Below the pieces are notes generated by a model. It was not told where the DNA came from. It was given only the letters and a program-made list of their open reading frames with translations, and ran no database searches. Made by a program: the position numbers and the translations under genes. A stretch of 64,000 bases of DNA from Symbiodinium natans (lineage: Eukaryota > Sar > Dinophyceae > Suessiales > Symbiodiniaceae), in assembly GCA_905221605.1 (NCBI GenBank), contig CAJNDS010002775.1:17501-81500 (forward strand). Reading direction: 5' to 3'. Below are positions 18,869-31,911 of this stretch, one piece after another; within the stretch, counting starts at the first letter, position 1, and every line of letters begins with the position of its first letter.

Positions 18869-20598
18869 CTTTTAGTTGGTAAAGAAACGTATCGTATTTG
18901 ATGGCAATATGATAGCCGGCCTTGTCAACCTTGGCTCAACCTGCTGGCTTGCGAAGATGGCAGCTCCGGAAGCTGGAGCAGGGCCTCCTGAGCCCCATTT
19001 CTTTCAAGCCAAAAGTGAAAGCCGGCAAACGCCACAAGTCAGAAGGCCTCCCCATCCTTCGCACACCCGCGCCGTGCGGCGACGGGGATCTTCGGCATCA
19101 GTTTGGGCTCGGAAGGCGGGTGGCTAAGCGCCAGGATCAAACCTGTAAAGTCGCAGCATCCATCTGCAGCTCGGGCGCAGATTCCTCACCAAGGCAGATC
19201 AAGTGTTGGGTCTGAACCTGGCATCCATCAGAGCGAGCGTGAGCAAGCTGCTCAGAGCAGAATGGTTGGAGGCTTCCCTGCTTTCGGCTCCACATGCTCT
19301 GAGTCTGAGACATGCTGCGGCACAATTTGAACAAAGAAAACCGTGGCGAACAAAAACCAGGAGCCTCCTTCGGCTCACAGCTGCGTGCAGGGAAGCGGCT
19401 GAAGGGAGGCTGCACGAAGATCCCACGCAACTCATAGGTGGGAGCGCTGCTTGCTGGAGGCTGCGGAGCTGCCATCAGCCCGATCACCCTGATCACGGCG
19501 CGGTGCATGCGCGGCGCCGGAGCTCTCTTCTGGCCGGTAGGGATGGAGAGCCGAAGCTCTGTGGGTTGCCAAGGGAATGGACACTTCGAGCAGCTTCCAC
19601 TCATTCAATGGCCAGGTGCCACTTAGGAAGTACTTCGCACACAGTGGCGTCGCACGACACGACGAGAAGGCCCCCCTCAAATTCACATAGCCGCCCCATA
19701 GTCTCTATAATAGCGAGACCCCAACCTGGACCCACCTACCGCAAGTGTTCTGCAAAAGGCATGGGAGTCGAGACCACTTGATGAGGACCAAGCAGGCACC
19801 CAGTTGGGACACTGCATCGGCACGATCTCGGCAGAGACAAACCTCCGTGTCCGAGCAAGGCCCGCTTATTGATCCGTTTAGGGTTTAGGGTTTAGGGTCC
19901 TCATGACTTGCGGTTCGTTTGTCAGGGCAGCGAAAAGGGCGGGGAGCGTTGGCGCAGGCTCCAACTTGGAGCGCCAGGCACGCGAGTCCATCCTGAGAAG
20001 CACTGCGAGAGGCTGGGGCCATGCTGCTCTGCTGAAGATTCCTAAGCTCTCTGACGCCCTTGAGGCCCTTGAAGGGCCCTTGAGAAGCCCAAACTGGCGG
20101 AGTTTTTCCCTCCCGGAAAGCAGCCAGGAGGCGAGGAGCGAAGCGGCCATGGAAGCAGTTACGAGATGCATGAGCGCTGCGCCGTGCCCTTCCCAAGCCA
20201 GCGCATCCCTGAAACTCGGATGGCCGAAACTCGTGCTCTCCACCACACCTATGCCCTTCAGTGGCTTTAGTGTCGGGGCCCTTCTGCATCTCAATGTGAA
20301 CAGGTCATTGTCTGATTTTCATCGGAGACCTTCGGGGAGGGAATAGCAAGCCATCACAGAGCTCTAGCAAGACACAGAGTGAAACCCGACGTGCAAACAG
20401 TCACGCTGAGCACCCAAGTGGAACTCAGGCAGCTGGCTTTTGCCTCGAGACTCCGGAAGCCACGCTTGCCCTGCACATGTGGGCGCCCAACATGCAGCAG
20501 CCCAGGTGCCCGAAGAAGACAGCCCTCCTTGTTGCATCCATAGCAACGTGGCCGGGTGGTCGCCCACAAGAACCCAACAATGCCCAAGCCGGTAGTGG

Positions 20599-20641
20599 CC
20601 CTAAACCCTAAACCCTAAACCCTAAACCCTCAACCCTAAAC
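20599..20641 (-). repeat. telomere-like array (CCCTAAA)n
   Basis: Six units, one with a single-base change. Confidence 0.95.
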
Positions 20642-20842
20642 CGGGGAGTCTGAGGCGCCCTGCACTTCAAAAGCTCCGACAGGCAGAGGCCTTTGCGCGC
20701 GAGGCTTCACGTGCACTTGGGCCCCCCCCCTTGACTGCGTGATGGTCACCATCCCATTGCAACGAATCTCTGCTTCGACGTCTCGAAAGGCCGAGAGCTG
20801 CCATGGGAAGAAACGGGAGACACACAAGCCATGGGAATAGGG

Positions 20843-20877
20843 TTTAGGGTTTAGGGTTTAGGGTTTAGGGTTTAGGG
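20843..20877 (+). repeat. telomere-like array (TTTAGGG)n
   Basis: Five units. It lies about 200 bp from the array at 20599-20641, in the opposite orientation. Confidence 0.95.
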
Positions 20878-21514
20878 TGGAAGCCTGAAGCAGGAAAGCT
20901 CGCCTCGTTACATGTGTTGCATGTCTGGTAGTGGCAAAGAAGCACCTGACATCAGCAGCAACAGTCGGAGATGGGGGTTGCCGGTGCCCGACACTCCCCA
21001 GCCTCGACTCGCGTTCTAGGGATTCTGGAGACCACGGTCTTTCAGCAAGACGCCGAGCTTGCCGAAAGAATTGGAAGGGAGAGTTCCCAGAGCTCAGGCC
21101 AAAGTCCGGCTCCTCCGTTTCAGACGACGGGGCTACCTTGACGGGGTCATTTCACCCCCCAAAAAAGAGGAATCTCCTCTGGGTCGCTACTCGGTAGCTT
21201 CGAGGCCTTGCGCTGGGCTTTTTCTGCGCTGTCCGGGGACGCCGGGGGTGGGGGACACGAAAGCAGCTTTAAAGAGCTCAGACGGGTTTCAGCACAGGCA
21301 TTTTCCACAAACACCTGCCGAAGGTCTCGGAGAAGCTCGCTTGGGAGCGAGCTTGGCCGCACAAGGAGTGTGGAGCTAGCCACAGACAGCGGCACCCCCC
21401 TAAGCCCCTAAACCCTAAACCCTGAACCCTGAACCCAATGGGACATGCACAAGCTTTCGTCTGCCAAGCTGGTTGTTGAATGAGCTTCTATTTTTGGGGA
21501 GCCATTGGGATAAC

Positions 21515-21790
21515 ACACTTAGACCGGGCAAAGGGAGCACCGAACACGAAGTTCGTCTAGGCCCCTCCGCCTTCGTAGCAAGGCTTCCTGGCCTTCGGCT
21601 AACTTCGACCCACCTTCCCTGAGTTCGCGCAGGCACCCACTCTCTGTGGCCTAGTCTTCCAGCTGACCCTTGGGCGCTGCGTAAACCTTTCCTCGGATTC
21701 GCAGAAGTTTGTGGCGCCCAGTTCTGCCCCACTAAGTTCGTGGAATGGGTGCCTGTTGCCCGTCCGGCGGTTAACGGAGGTTGCCCTGCT
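21515..21790. repeat. dispersed repeat, copy 1
   Basis: It shares blocks with 25915-26260 in the same order: ACTTAGACCGGGCAA, AAGTTCGTCTA, CTTCTGGCTAACTTCG-like, AAGTTTGTGGCGCCCAG and TGGAATGGGTGCCTGT. A further fragment (TGAGTTCGCGTGGAATGGGT) is at about 24662. Confidence 0.7.
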
Positions 21791-23389
21791 TTCTGGCCAT
21801 GGCATGCTTGCAGTCAAGATCGTCCGCATCGGCCATAGTGACATCCTTTGGAGCTTCCCGTGACCTTGTCTGCGGTTGAAAGAAGTGGCCTGAGAACTGT
21901 CGTGGGGGTCTCAGGACAAGTCAGGACCTGGCTGAAACTCCTGGGTTTAGGGTTCAGGGCTCAGGGTTCAGGGGTTTAGGGCTCAGGGTTCAGGGGTTTA
22001 GGGCTCCGGGTTCAGGGGGTTTAGGGTTTAGGGCTACACAAGCCTGCTTGAAATCGCCCTCATGCCATGAGAATTGATGGGGCCAGTGCTATCGGCTCTG
22101 ATGTCCACTCTAGTGGCAGCCACACAGCTTTGCCACAGGACATGTGCAAGCCCTAAAGCCTAAAACCCTAAAACCCTAAACCCTAAACCCTAAACCCTAA
22201 ACCCCAGCCTTGGGAAGCACGCAAAGGCACGTATGGGTGTATTGCCCAGGGAGGCGGAAGGGTTCCTGAAGACGAGATGTGAGAAAAGGCCAGGAGCGGC
22301 CAAGGGTCTTCAAGAGATGAGAGGATTTCCTAAACCCTAAACCCTAAACCCTAAACCCTAAACCTCAACCTGGGAGTTGAGGGGCAAGCGTCCATGTGCT
22401 GTCATTCGCAAGTGACTGCAAAGAGCCATAGGACGACTTTAGCACAAGAACTTGCCCTCAGCCCTCATCCTAAACCCTAAAACCCTAAACCCTCAATCCT
22501 ACTCCCTAACCCCCAAAAATTCTCAATCCGAAGCCCGAACCCCAAACCCTGAGCACTCAACCCTACTGCCCCAATCAGGCCCGAAACTTCCCTTGGCGAT
22601 CCACAGAGGACACTGGGCCCCCTGTCTTCAATGCGCTGGGGCGGCTGGGCGAGAATGTTGTCTGACTTGAAGCACTGCTGCAGTAGGAGCTGCAGCAAGG
22701 TGGGAACCCAAGAAGGGATCCGACACCTCAGAATCCTGACAAATTTCACAGATGACAGGCATCGCTCGCATGCTGGGAACTGGCCCGTGTGCCGGAAGGG
22801 TCGAGCTACGTTGTGCAAGCCAGATTGTTGCACGGACCAAAAGCTTGGGAACTTAGGCCCCTTAAGCCCTAAACCCTGCAGTCATCTTGAACACCTTTCT
22901 ATCCGAGACCTCGACCGTCTCAGCACCCTAAAACCGGTACATGCGAGGCCGAAATCGCACGTCGCAGCCCCGTTGCCCTGAGATCTACATGTTCGGCAAT
23001 TTGATACAGGTCCATTCTTGCTGCGCTGCGCGAATGTAGGCTCCGCAGACGCAGCCATATCATCCAGCAGATTCGAGCATGTTCCATGCACCCTCCAATA
23101 TGAAGTGGCGACATAGCTTCGCACTTCACGGCACGACTTGATGGAAGTTGGACTGGGGCGATGGGGGCTTTAACAGTCTTCGACGTGCCTCAGGGCAGAT
23201 GCAGAAACGACTCGCCATGCAGGCCATGCATGCTGAACAGGCGCTGCTCCTGTACTTATCAGCTTCTGTGGGCATGTGAGAACCGATGCCGACGCGCAGT
23301 CGGCATTTCGCAGTGGGGAGCCGCTTCTCGAGCTGTTCGTTTGTCGCTGTGGGCGCAGTGCACGGTCTTGCATGGATCCTCCCTGAACC

Positions 23390-23525
23390 CTAAACCCTGT
23401 TCATAAGATGCTTGTGGCATCTGTCTGCGTTGACGATGCCAAGCTTCTACTATTTGGCATCGGTGCTGCCTTCACGTGCCTCCACACACCCGGGCGAACC
23501 AACCAGCAGATCCCAACTCTACACC
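23390..23525. repeat. dispersed repeat pair, copy 1 (copy 2 at about 24958-25100)
   Basis: Both copies run CCTGTTCAYAAGATG ... GATGATGC or GACGATGCC ... CATCGGTGCTRC ... CAGGTGCCTCC ... ACCWRCAGA in the same order, at roughly two-thirds identity by eye. Confidence 0.55.
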
Positions 23526-24126
23526 TCAGGATTTAGGGTTTAAAGCTAATAGGGTTTAGGTTTAGGGTTTAGGGTCTTGGGTTAGGGCCACGACTACAGA
23601 AGGCTAGTCGCTTCTGTGTTGAGACCCACACGCACCAGGGCATCTTCACTTGCCAGCTGACATGCCCAATCGGAAGATGCGTTCCAGTTCGTTCATGTGA
23701 ATGCAGCATCCCCTGCTTGGACCCGTGCTGAAAGCGCCCGAAGCCACGGGCACGAAGGGAGCGGCTGGAAAGAAGCCGACGCAGCTACATGCAATTCCAT
23801 CTCCTTCACGTCAGCCCCGCTCTGCGCCATGGAAGCTCGGGGTCTTCTGGGTGGGTCTTCTGGGTTTCGGGTTTCGGGCTATGCATGTCACATCTTTGCG
23901 CAACAAGTCGCAGCTGGCTGTGCGACGCGAGGCCCAAGTGCGATGACCCTCTTCAGCCCAAGCCTCATGAGCACATGTTCTGACATGACTTTGTAGAACA
24001 GCATATCTACCGGCATCAGCACCCGTCCGTGCATGCGTGGCCTGCTTCCCATGAAACGCCTCCGAGATGGGACGTTACACAAGGAGATGGCAACCCTTGG
24101 TCATGGACACAAGCCCTACCTGGGGC

Positions 24127-24203
24127 TCCATTTACCTGCAAATTTCGGGGGTTGTGCCCTTTATTCAGGGGATTTTGACCTACTATTTTCTAGGGTTTGG
24201 AGT
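24127..24203. mobile_element. degenerate family D element
   Basis: It contains CTCCATTTACCTGCAAATTT and CCTACTATTTTCTAGGG, resembling the family-D core. It is weak and short. Confidence 0.3.
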
Positions 24204-25410
24204 CACAGGTAAACCCTAAACCCCTCATGGACACTTTGGAGCAGATGCTGCAAGTGGGGGCTCCTTGTATGTTTCATCATCGCTCCTCAAGTGTGGCATC
24301 GCCACCTTACTCAGCAGCAGGCGCGCTCGCATGTCACACCGGATGCACAGGAGATGGTGGACGACTGAGGCTCGAGGGTAGGAAGGGTGCTGCGAACATC
24401 GGGAACCGACAAGGGGGCCCATCATCTCACGACAGATGTGGGTATCGCTCATGACCCTGGGCCCTGCTTTCACTCCTGTGCCACAGTTGCCGACCAAAAG
24501 TTTTCGCAGTTTAAGCCCAAGCGGCGTTTGAAAAATTGATGATGGCACACTGTTGAGTTCCAGTGGTCGGTGCTCAGCCTCACGTACGTCCTAATGGCCG
24601 CCTTCTGCGATAAGTGTGCGGAAAGAACCCACTTATGCCCGGAGTCTGCCAGCTAACCCCTGAGTTCGCGTGGAATGGGTGTCCGTGCACCCTAAACCCT
24701 ACACAGCTTTAGGTGCGAGGGGCCGGCAAGGGTTCAGGGTTTAGGATTTAGGTTTAGGTTCTAGGATTTAGGGTCTATAGGGTTCACTTCAAGTCAGCGT
24801 GGACCTTCGGCTTCGCAAAAGGAGCTGTCGGCTTTGGGAAGCCGCGGTTTGCGGCTTGAATTCAGGGCATGGGGGACACCAGTGGCCCTAGAGGGGCCAG
24901 GACAGGCCTCTTCTCTTGCCAGGATCCTCCCCTGAACCCAAAACCCAAAACCCAAAACTGCAAACCTGTTCACAAGATGCGGCATCAGCCTGCCGTGATG
25001 ATGCAAAACTGATCCTTGCCATCGGTGCTACTTTCAGGTGCCTCCGCGCCACCGCTCGAAACAAACCTGCAGAGCCCACCTCTCTCGCTATACGCAGCTG
25101 CCTTGGCCCCCCACACATGAGGGTTTAGGGTTTAGGGCTTGGGGTTTAGGGGAGTATCAAGGCACCTTGGCTTGGCAAGACCTGAAAGTCCAGCATCGAC
25201 ACCGAGGTGAGTCGATACCAGCGAAGTCTGCACTGGACAAGATTGTGACATTTCCCTGGTGCCGAAACCCAGACGTGGCAGCAGCCGCTACAGCAGCAAC
25301 AGCAAGCAGAATGAGCAGCCTCATCACAGAAGACATCCTTTCCATGTTGGATGTGGTTGAGATCACTGTTGAGGAACACGTGTCAATCGCCAAACCACAT
25401 CCTCACTGCC

Positions 25411-25575
25411 CGAGTGGCTGATTTCAGCGGAAAGCAGCTAGCAGATGCCAAGTTCCCCCCTCCACAAATCCTGCTGTACACTTCAAGAGTCAAGAGAAGA
25501 CCAGGGCTTTTTGGTGGCTTCGAATCTCTCAAGGAGGAGCAGCTCTCAATCCTTCAGGATGAACTTCGAGACTGA
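25411..25575 (+). CDS. weak candidate exon, unrecognised
   Basis: A short frame with balanced composition contains LLYTSRVKRRPGLFGGF and then SLKEEQLSILQDELRD before a TGA at 25573-25575. No family is recognised. No start or splice evidence was found, and it is on the strand opposite to the confident genes. It could be a terminal exon, a pseudogene fragment or chance. Confidence 0.2.
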   Translation, partial: RVADFSGKQLADAKFPPPQILLYTSRVKRRPGLFGGFESLKEEQLSILQDELRD

Positions 25576-25732
25576 GAGGCCTTCTCCAGAAGTTGCATGG
25601 CAAGCCGCAGCACATGCGAGAAAAGAAGCCGGCTCCTGGAAGCACGGGAAGCGAACTCCTTGGCACTTCTCAGGCTAAGGGGGGCAGCATCACAGAACAG
25701 GCCTGTGTAAGTCCCAGGCGAGCGGGAGCACA

Positions 25733-25782
25733 GAGAGAGAGAGAGAGGGAGAGAGGGAGAGAGAGAGAGAGACAGAGAAACA
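25733..25782. repeat. GA-rich microsatellite
   Basis: GAGAGAGA with interspersed GGGA and CAGA. Confidence 0.9.
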
Positions 25783-25914
25783 ACGCACGAGGCCTGTAGT
25801 CGCCCCGCTTGAGCGCTTCCGGGAAATCTCAGCTGGCAAGCGGTGTCTTCGTCTTTGGGCCCCCAACTGGCACACGCGCCGATTGGGCGAACAGAGTTCG
25901 ATGCGGAGGCAGCA

Positions 25915-26260
25915 CTTAGACCGGGCAAGGGGGACAACCAAAAGAAAGTTCGTCTAAGGCCCCGCCCCTTTGTACCAAGTCCCTTGGCCTTCTGCTAACT
26001 TCGTCTAACCTTGCTTGAGTACGCAAAATTCTCTACTCCCCATGCCTTGGTCATCCCACCTGAATCTTGAACCCTTCGCGAACCTAGACTCCCCTTAGAA
26101 CCTAAACAGGTTTTTTCAACTTTCCCTTCAGTTTGATGCAAAGAAACATGATTCCCAAAAGGGGGCTACAGGAACCTGTCCTCAAAGCTTGCCGAAGCTT
26201 GTGGCGCCCAGCTCTGCCCCGCTCAGCTCCTGGAATGGGCACCTGTCTAAAAACTCTGCT
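25915..26260. repeat. dispersed repeat, copy 2, carrying an extra family-E-like segment
   Basis: Same ordered blocks as 21515-21790, but interrupted near 26087-26176 by a segment starting ACTCCCCTTAGAACCT and ending ATTCCCAAAAGGGGGCTACAGG, which resembles the two arms of family E. Confidence 0.6.
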
Positions 26261-27107
26261 GGTGCGCTAGAGTTTAGGGTTTAGGGTTTAGGGTTTAGGG
26301 TCTGTAGTCTTAACTTTGTAGTCTTAACGAGATGCAGCAGCATCGCAGTTGTCGTTCCTCTGCACCTTGCTGGGAGCGCTGGAGCGCCTGGAGCCAAACT
26401 CGCGGGAAAGACCGGAAAGAAGCCGGGGCAGCTGCGGTTCGGCAAGCTTAGGGTTTAGGGTTTAGGGTTTGGGCTTTAGGGTTTAGGGTTTAGGGTTTGG
26501 GGTTTAGGGTAAGCAAAAACACGCCTGAGTTTGTGGGGTCTTGAAAGGCAGGTCTTCGTCCTCAGCACTGAGCGCATTGCTTTGGCCTGAAAGAAACTGC
26601 AAGTGACCGGAAGCTGCAATTCAGCCCGCCTGCTTCACTTCATCTCCGCGTCGACCTTCGCAGGCGTCGCGACAAAAACTGTCAACGCCTTGGGAGAGCT
26701 TTAGTGATTCGGGGGGGCCATGAGAGCCAGCTGGCGAAGCTCGAAATCAGCGCCGCATCATTCTTCTACAAAATTCAGACTCTGGAGCATCTCCTTCCCG
26801 CATGGGGTTGGAGGCTTTGAGGCTTGAAGCCGTCAGGAGACAGGGCCTGCGGAGGTTTCAGAAGCTGCGCTTGCCGTAGCTCTTGAGCCATCTTTTGCAT
26901 CCTGCACGATATGATAGGGAGACAGAACCATTTTACTCTATTGGGCCACGCGCGCCGGCCATCACACATGTGCGGTCTCTGAAGCTTGCCCTGTCCCACG
27001 AAGCCGGGACACTGCGAACGCGCGCAGCACCAGCAAGACAAATGTGAACAATCCTACGGTTCCTTCGGTCTTTGACAGGCGTATGTCGAGCGCTTGACCA
27101 TCAAATG

Positions 27108-27195
27108 GTGGTTTCCGACATTAGGGGTACCTCATTAGGGTCTTTATTTGGGGGACTATATTAGGCGTCCCATATTTTCGTAAACTCCCAAATTC
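27108..27195. mobile_element. hairpin element family D
   Basis: It reads GGTTTCCGACATTAGGGGTACC ... TATTTTCGTAAACTCCCAAA, with arms like the carrier-gene intron at 35714-35832. Confidence 0.6.
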
Positions 27196-30100
27196 TAGCA
27201 GCCGCTTCCTGCCCGTGCCCGGGCTTCTGTGCCATGTCGGCAATCGCCGCAGCCTCTGAAGTACTTCGGCTCAGAGCGGTCTCCAGGGTGGGTTTAGGGT
27301 TTGTAGGGTTTGGGGTTTATAGGGTTTAGGGGTTGGGGGTTGCGACACTTAGGCCATCCCAAGTCGGTCTTGGTGTTTCTCAGCACGCCCGCAAGAACGT
27401 CAACTGGTTCGTAGCGTGGTGGGATGCGCAGACAAGGCTGTGCAACCGGTTGCGAGCTGCTGGTGCTGCCACCGCAAGAAAGGCAAAAAGGCCCTCACGC
27501 AAGCAAGACGTCACATACCCATGCCAAGTTCTTTCCACTTTCCGCGGTGCACAATGGCAGGCGCGACCCAGCTTGATGCGGTCCTAGTTCTGTGGCCGGC
27601 GCCAAGAGAAGCAAATGGGGCAAAACAGGCTCCACTAGACTGCCAACAGGTGGCGGCCGGCGTTGTCGCCTCAAGAGAACTAAACTGATGGTCTTTACAG
27701 AGGAATTAAGCAATTGCATTGGCGGCACACCATTTGTTTGTTTGATAAGCAAAGGTCGGCTGCGGGCACGGCGGAGGAGAAATAGCGCTCCCTTACTCAA
27801 GGGCACCACGTAGTGACACCCAAGTCGTAGTGACACCCAGCCGTGCCCTCGCACTTGCGCAATGGCAGCTTGTCGGCTCAATGCAAGAGACCACTTCGAT
27901 GCTGCGCACTAGTCGTGAAGATTCATCATCGTCAGAGATGATGGCAGCACCAAGCCACGAAGACTGATAATCTTTCAAGCTTTGGGAAGGCTAAGCTACA
28001 CTTTTCAATAAGAACGTCTCTCCAACTTGCACCGCAGTGGAACGTGGAGCCCACCAGTAAACAGGTTGCAGGTTTTCTGAGGAGTAGCGCCACGCTTTGG
28101 CCAAAGCAGCTTGTCCGGGCTCGAGATGCAAACCCTAAACCCTAAACCCTAAACCCTAAACCCCGAGGTTGTCCACGGCAGGCGCTAAAGAGGAGAAGTT
28201 ATCGCTGCGTCCTTGCACAACGGCGCCAACTGTGCCCTCATCATGTGGCAAAAGCTCAAACTGGAAATCCAGTGCTTTGTCGCAGCACCCACTTTTGTGA
28301 AAAGCCACTCTTGGTCCATGCATGTGCGACATCGCTACGAGGCAGGTGGTGCGTTTGCGACATGGGAGTCCATCATGCCTGTGCAAAGAGGGTGGGGAAA
28401 CTCCAGTCAATGACACAATCGGGCCTGGGTTGGGCAATGCTGAGTGATAATCCTTGCGTGTGCTTAGGGTTCTGGGTCTCGCACTCGCAAAGGGCAGGCA
28501 AGGATTCGGTCCGACTGTCTCAAGAAAGCACTGATGCTGGCGAGGATGCTTTACTGACGAACCACCAACACGTAATCACAACTAGGACGAACCACGACAG
28601 CTGACCTCTCGGACACTCTGCAGGGAACTGTCTATGGCAAATGTCACGTCTCTCAGAAAATGGTCCATCTAGTTTCCGATGGTCAACAGGCTCCCTTCGA
28701 CACAGCACGACAGGCCCCAAATCCGACTGTCAAATGCCATGAGGGCAAGGTTGTACAACGCCTCAACATGCCTCAACGCGTTGTGTTGATGGCAAGAGAT
28801 TTACGGGCCCGGCATCGTGCCGAGTCTTGCGAAGGTGCCATGTTGGCTCACAGGAGGTCTAAGACGACACTCTCCAAGCAGGGAACTCCGCTTTTCGACC
28901 GCCACGAAGGCGAATTGCTCCAGGTGTAAGGGGCATTTTTGGACCTTCATCCCTTAAGCCCCGGAGGCCGTGTCACTATAACACCGAATCGTGCGAAGCG
29001 GGATGCTCCTTGCCCGCCTTGCTGCCGCGGGAGCAGGAAAAAACACCCACCGAGGAGCGCTGTTCGGTGCTGGCGCTGTCCAGGTCAGCTGCCCACAAAC
29101 ATGCTTGGACGAGCTTGTGTTTAGGGCTTAGGGTCTACGGCGTGCCCCCGACTTGCCAACTTTCAAAAGCAAGCCTGCACAAAAAGGGCGGCTTCGGTCC
29201 CACTTGCTGTAGACTCATTCTGTAGCCCTTCATCGTCAGAAGGGTCTGCACCAAGCTGCGGACATCCAGATCTCAAGGTTGGGGAGCAGTTGAACAGGGT
29301 CCAACAGCCCAACACGAAGCTCTCTGCAATGTCAGCCAAGGGAAGACGCAAGGCCCCACTTCAAGCTCGTCTGGGCACAGTAGAGGAGAAGCAACGGGGT
29401 GCCCTTTACGAGGGCACCAGCTACTGACCTAACGAGGACCCCAAGAAGGTAGCCCTAATTTCGAAAACTCCGCTTCAAAAGGCTACCCATGTGCACAGCG
29501 CAGGTATGATGCGGCAGGCGGGTCGGGCGGTCGGTGTGGCATGTCGCTGGAGACGGGGTGAAGATCATCGCCCCCAGAGGAGCATTCTTCACATGCCGAG
29601 CTTCGTTTCTCGCGCCTCTTCAGCTGCATTCTTGCACTCAGAGCCACGCAGTCGCGGCCATGCCATCTGTGACCCTGTGATGTTCATGTCTCCCCTGTCT
29701 CTCCTTCAAAGCACCGCGTGCAACAGGGAGCTCCCAGGTGGGCGCCGCTTGCTGCTGACCATGCCCAAACGGAGCCCAGCTGCTGTGCGGAAGTTTGTGA
29801 AGTTTTGGGAGGTTTAGGGTTTATTTAGGTCGGGTGTTTTAAGGTTGACAGGGTTGATTAGGGTGTAGGGATGTGTAGGGTTTAGGGCCCCTGCGATGCA
29901 CAGCCCTGTGTCTAACGAGGGCACTTGAAGCGGTAAGGTGTGACAGTTGCAGGCACTCGTGCCCGGCAGCACGACTTCTGTCGCGTTTGGGCTCATGAGA
30001 ATTGATTTGGTAAGCATGGAAGCACTTCGGCCTTCACGAATCGTGCCTTGCGCACGGAATTTGCACCTGCTTGCATGGAGCAAGGTTTTGGACAATCGCA

Positions 30101-30515
30101 GCCGCGCCCACTTGCTAACGCAGCTTTGATTTACAGGCAGGCGATCTTAGATGCCAAGCAAAATCTGGCCAACGGCCGCGACAGCTGGCGCTGAGGTGGT
30201 GACACTCGCGTAGTCATGCTGGAGGAGCGAAAGCAACGGAGTGTGTGAGAAAGCAGTGTCAGGTTTTTGTTTGACGTGAAAACTTCTACTATGGCTCGGT
30301 CATGAGCTCTCTGTGTTCTACAAGGCTGCCGCCACCCCTAAAAATCCGCGCTGGATTCGCTTTGCCCTACTTGTGCAAGCCTAAAACTCCTCTAGGCACC
30401 CTCATCCACGCACCTACGCGTGAGGACGCTTTGCATCAGGCTGAGGTGCAAGGAGAGCATCGTGTCGGGACGGACTCCTGCGAGCAGGCCAAAAAATCAT
30501 CCTAACGAAGCACGG

Positions 30516-30563
30516 TTTAGGGTTTAGGGTTTAGGGTTTAGGGTTTAGGGTTTAGGGTTTAGG
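30516..30563 (+). repeat. telomere-like array (TTTAGGG)n
   Basis: Seven consecutive units. Confidence 0.95.
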
Positions 30564-30913
30564 GGCACGGCAAAACAAGCTGTTGCAAACACATGGCAGG
30601 GAGGGCTTTGTGAGATTGCTGTCTCCTACATGGAGGGTACCATCGCGAGGATCCTCGCAAGGTGGGGGGGAGGGGAGACGGGTTCAGCAAGCTTTCCTGC
30701 AATCATCATGTAGAAAATTCAAGCAAGCGCGCAGCCGAACCTGCCTGTCGCAGCTACCTTTGTGTCATCCGGCTGTCGTCATCATGCCTCGGCAGTGGCA
30801 CTGAGTGCAGCGCTCCGCAAGACACACCCTGCCGGCAGCAAGCAAGCCCCAACAATCCCTACCACCCTCATGTCCCATTCTTTGGCAAACCCGATTAACC
30901 CTATCCCTCGCAA

Positions 30914-31002
30914 TGTTCCTCTTATACGAACAGTCCTTGATACGGATTATCATGGGGGTACTGTTAATTCCGATTAAAGGACGGGTAGTATAAGGGGGGA
31001 AC
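30914..31002. mobile_element. hairpin element family I
   Basis: GTTCCTCTTATACGAACAGT is inverted as ACGGGTAGTATAAGGGGGGAAC. Shorter relatives are at 38512-38571 and 46017-46073 (TTAAGGACTGTTMGTATMAG). Confidence 0.65.
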
Positions 31003-31109
31003 ATCCCAACCTCTCCCTTTTCCCGTGCTAACTGCAAGGCAGAGCTCCCAAGCCAAGAATCGGGTGCCCCTTGCGAGCGCCCGGCCGCCTGCTGAATGGG
31101 GTTGAGGGG

Positions 31110-31240
31110 CTGTTTAGGGTTTAGGGCTTAGGGTTGTTTAGGGCTTAGGGCTGTTTAGGGCTCAGGGCTGTTAGGGGTTAGGGCTTCGGGCGGTTTAGGG
31201 GTTAGGGCTTGGGGCTGCTTAGGGCTTAGGGCTGTATAGG
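31110..31240 (+). repeat. degenerate telomere-like array
   Basis: Repeated TTTAGGGCTTAGGGCTG-type units, an imperfect TTTAGGG derivative with a longer period of about 14-21 bp. Confidence 0.8.
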
Positions 31241-31911
31241 GAGTGGCATCGAGGAAGGTTCCCCAGTTCTACGAGACTCTCTGAGAGTTTCTTCGAAAGA
31301 TAGGTACCCTTTGTGGTGGTCCTTTTGAACGGGGATTCTACTCAGTTTGGGGGTTTTCGGAGAGACCTATCTCGCACAGTTTGAGAACCTTGAAACCCTA
31401 AACCCCTGAATCTCTTCGCGGACACGAAGCCCCCATCCCAAACATCCCGTGGTTTAGGGTTTAGGGTCTTGGTAGGGAATGAATGAGGTACCCTAGCAAA
31501 GGGAAAGGGGAAAATAAGGTACCCATGATTCTAAGAGCCCTAAACTCCCTAAACTCCCTAAACCCCTAAAACCCCTAAACTTCCGAAACCGCAAGATTTG
31601 GGGTTGAGGTGCAGGGTCTTTAAGGTCGTTTCGGGTTTAAGGTTTTAGGATACGAGTGGGAGGTGCGTGGCCTTGGAGTTGTCAGGCGGAAGCCATGGCG
31701 TGCTTTCCTACAGGGGGCCTCTCCAGTTTGTTTTGCTTTGCTTTTGTTTGGGGGTGGGGGGGGAGCTTGGGGTTTGGGGGGGGGGTTTAAGGTCCGAGGG
31801 TCTGAGGGTTTCGGGCCTAAGGCAGGGAATTTCGGAGGCTTTCGGGGGTGAGACTGGGTCGTTTGGGTAGTTCAGATGCTAGGGCTTAGTAGGGTTTAGG
31901 GTTTAAAGCTG

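Larger units (their letters stand above)
15806..31911. other. gene-poor block with repeats
   Basis: I could not support a gene here. Overlapping ORFs on both strands are typical of GC-rich non-coding DNA, and no family motif was recognised. The block carries many telomere-like arrays (for example 17280-17300, 20599-20641, 20843-20877, 22160-22203, 22330-22365, 26271-26300, 26447-26510, 28133-28162, 30516-30563), dispersed repeat pairs, and family-D and family-I hairpin elements. Two short stretches with protein-like composition are listed separately. Real genes with unusual introns may be missed. Confidence 0.5.

Noticed and set aside
19203-19781. 192-codon plus-strand ORF
   Set aside because: Overlapped by long ORFs in other frames, no recognisable motif, and composition typical of GC-rich non-coding DNA.
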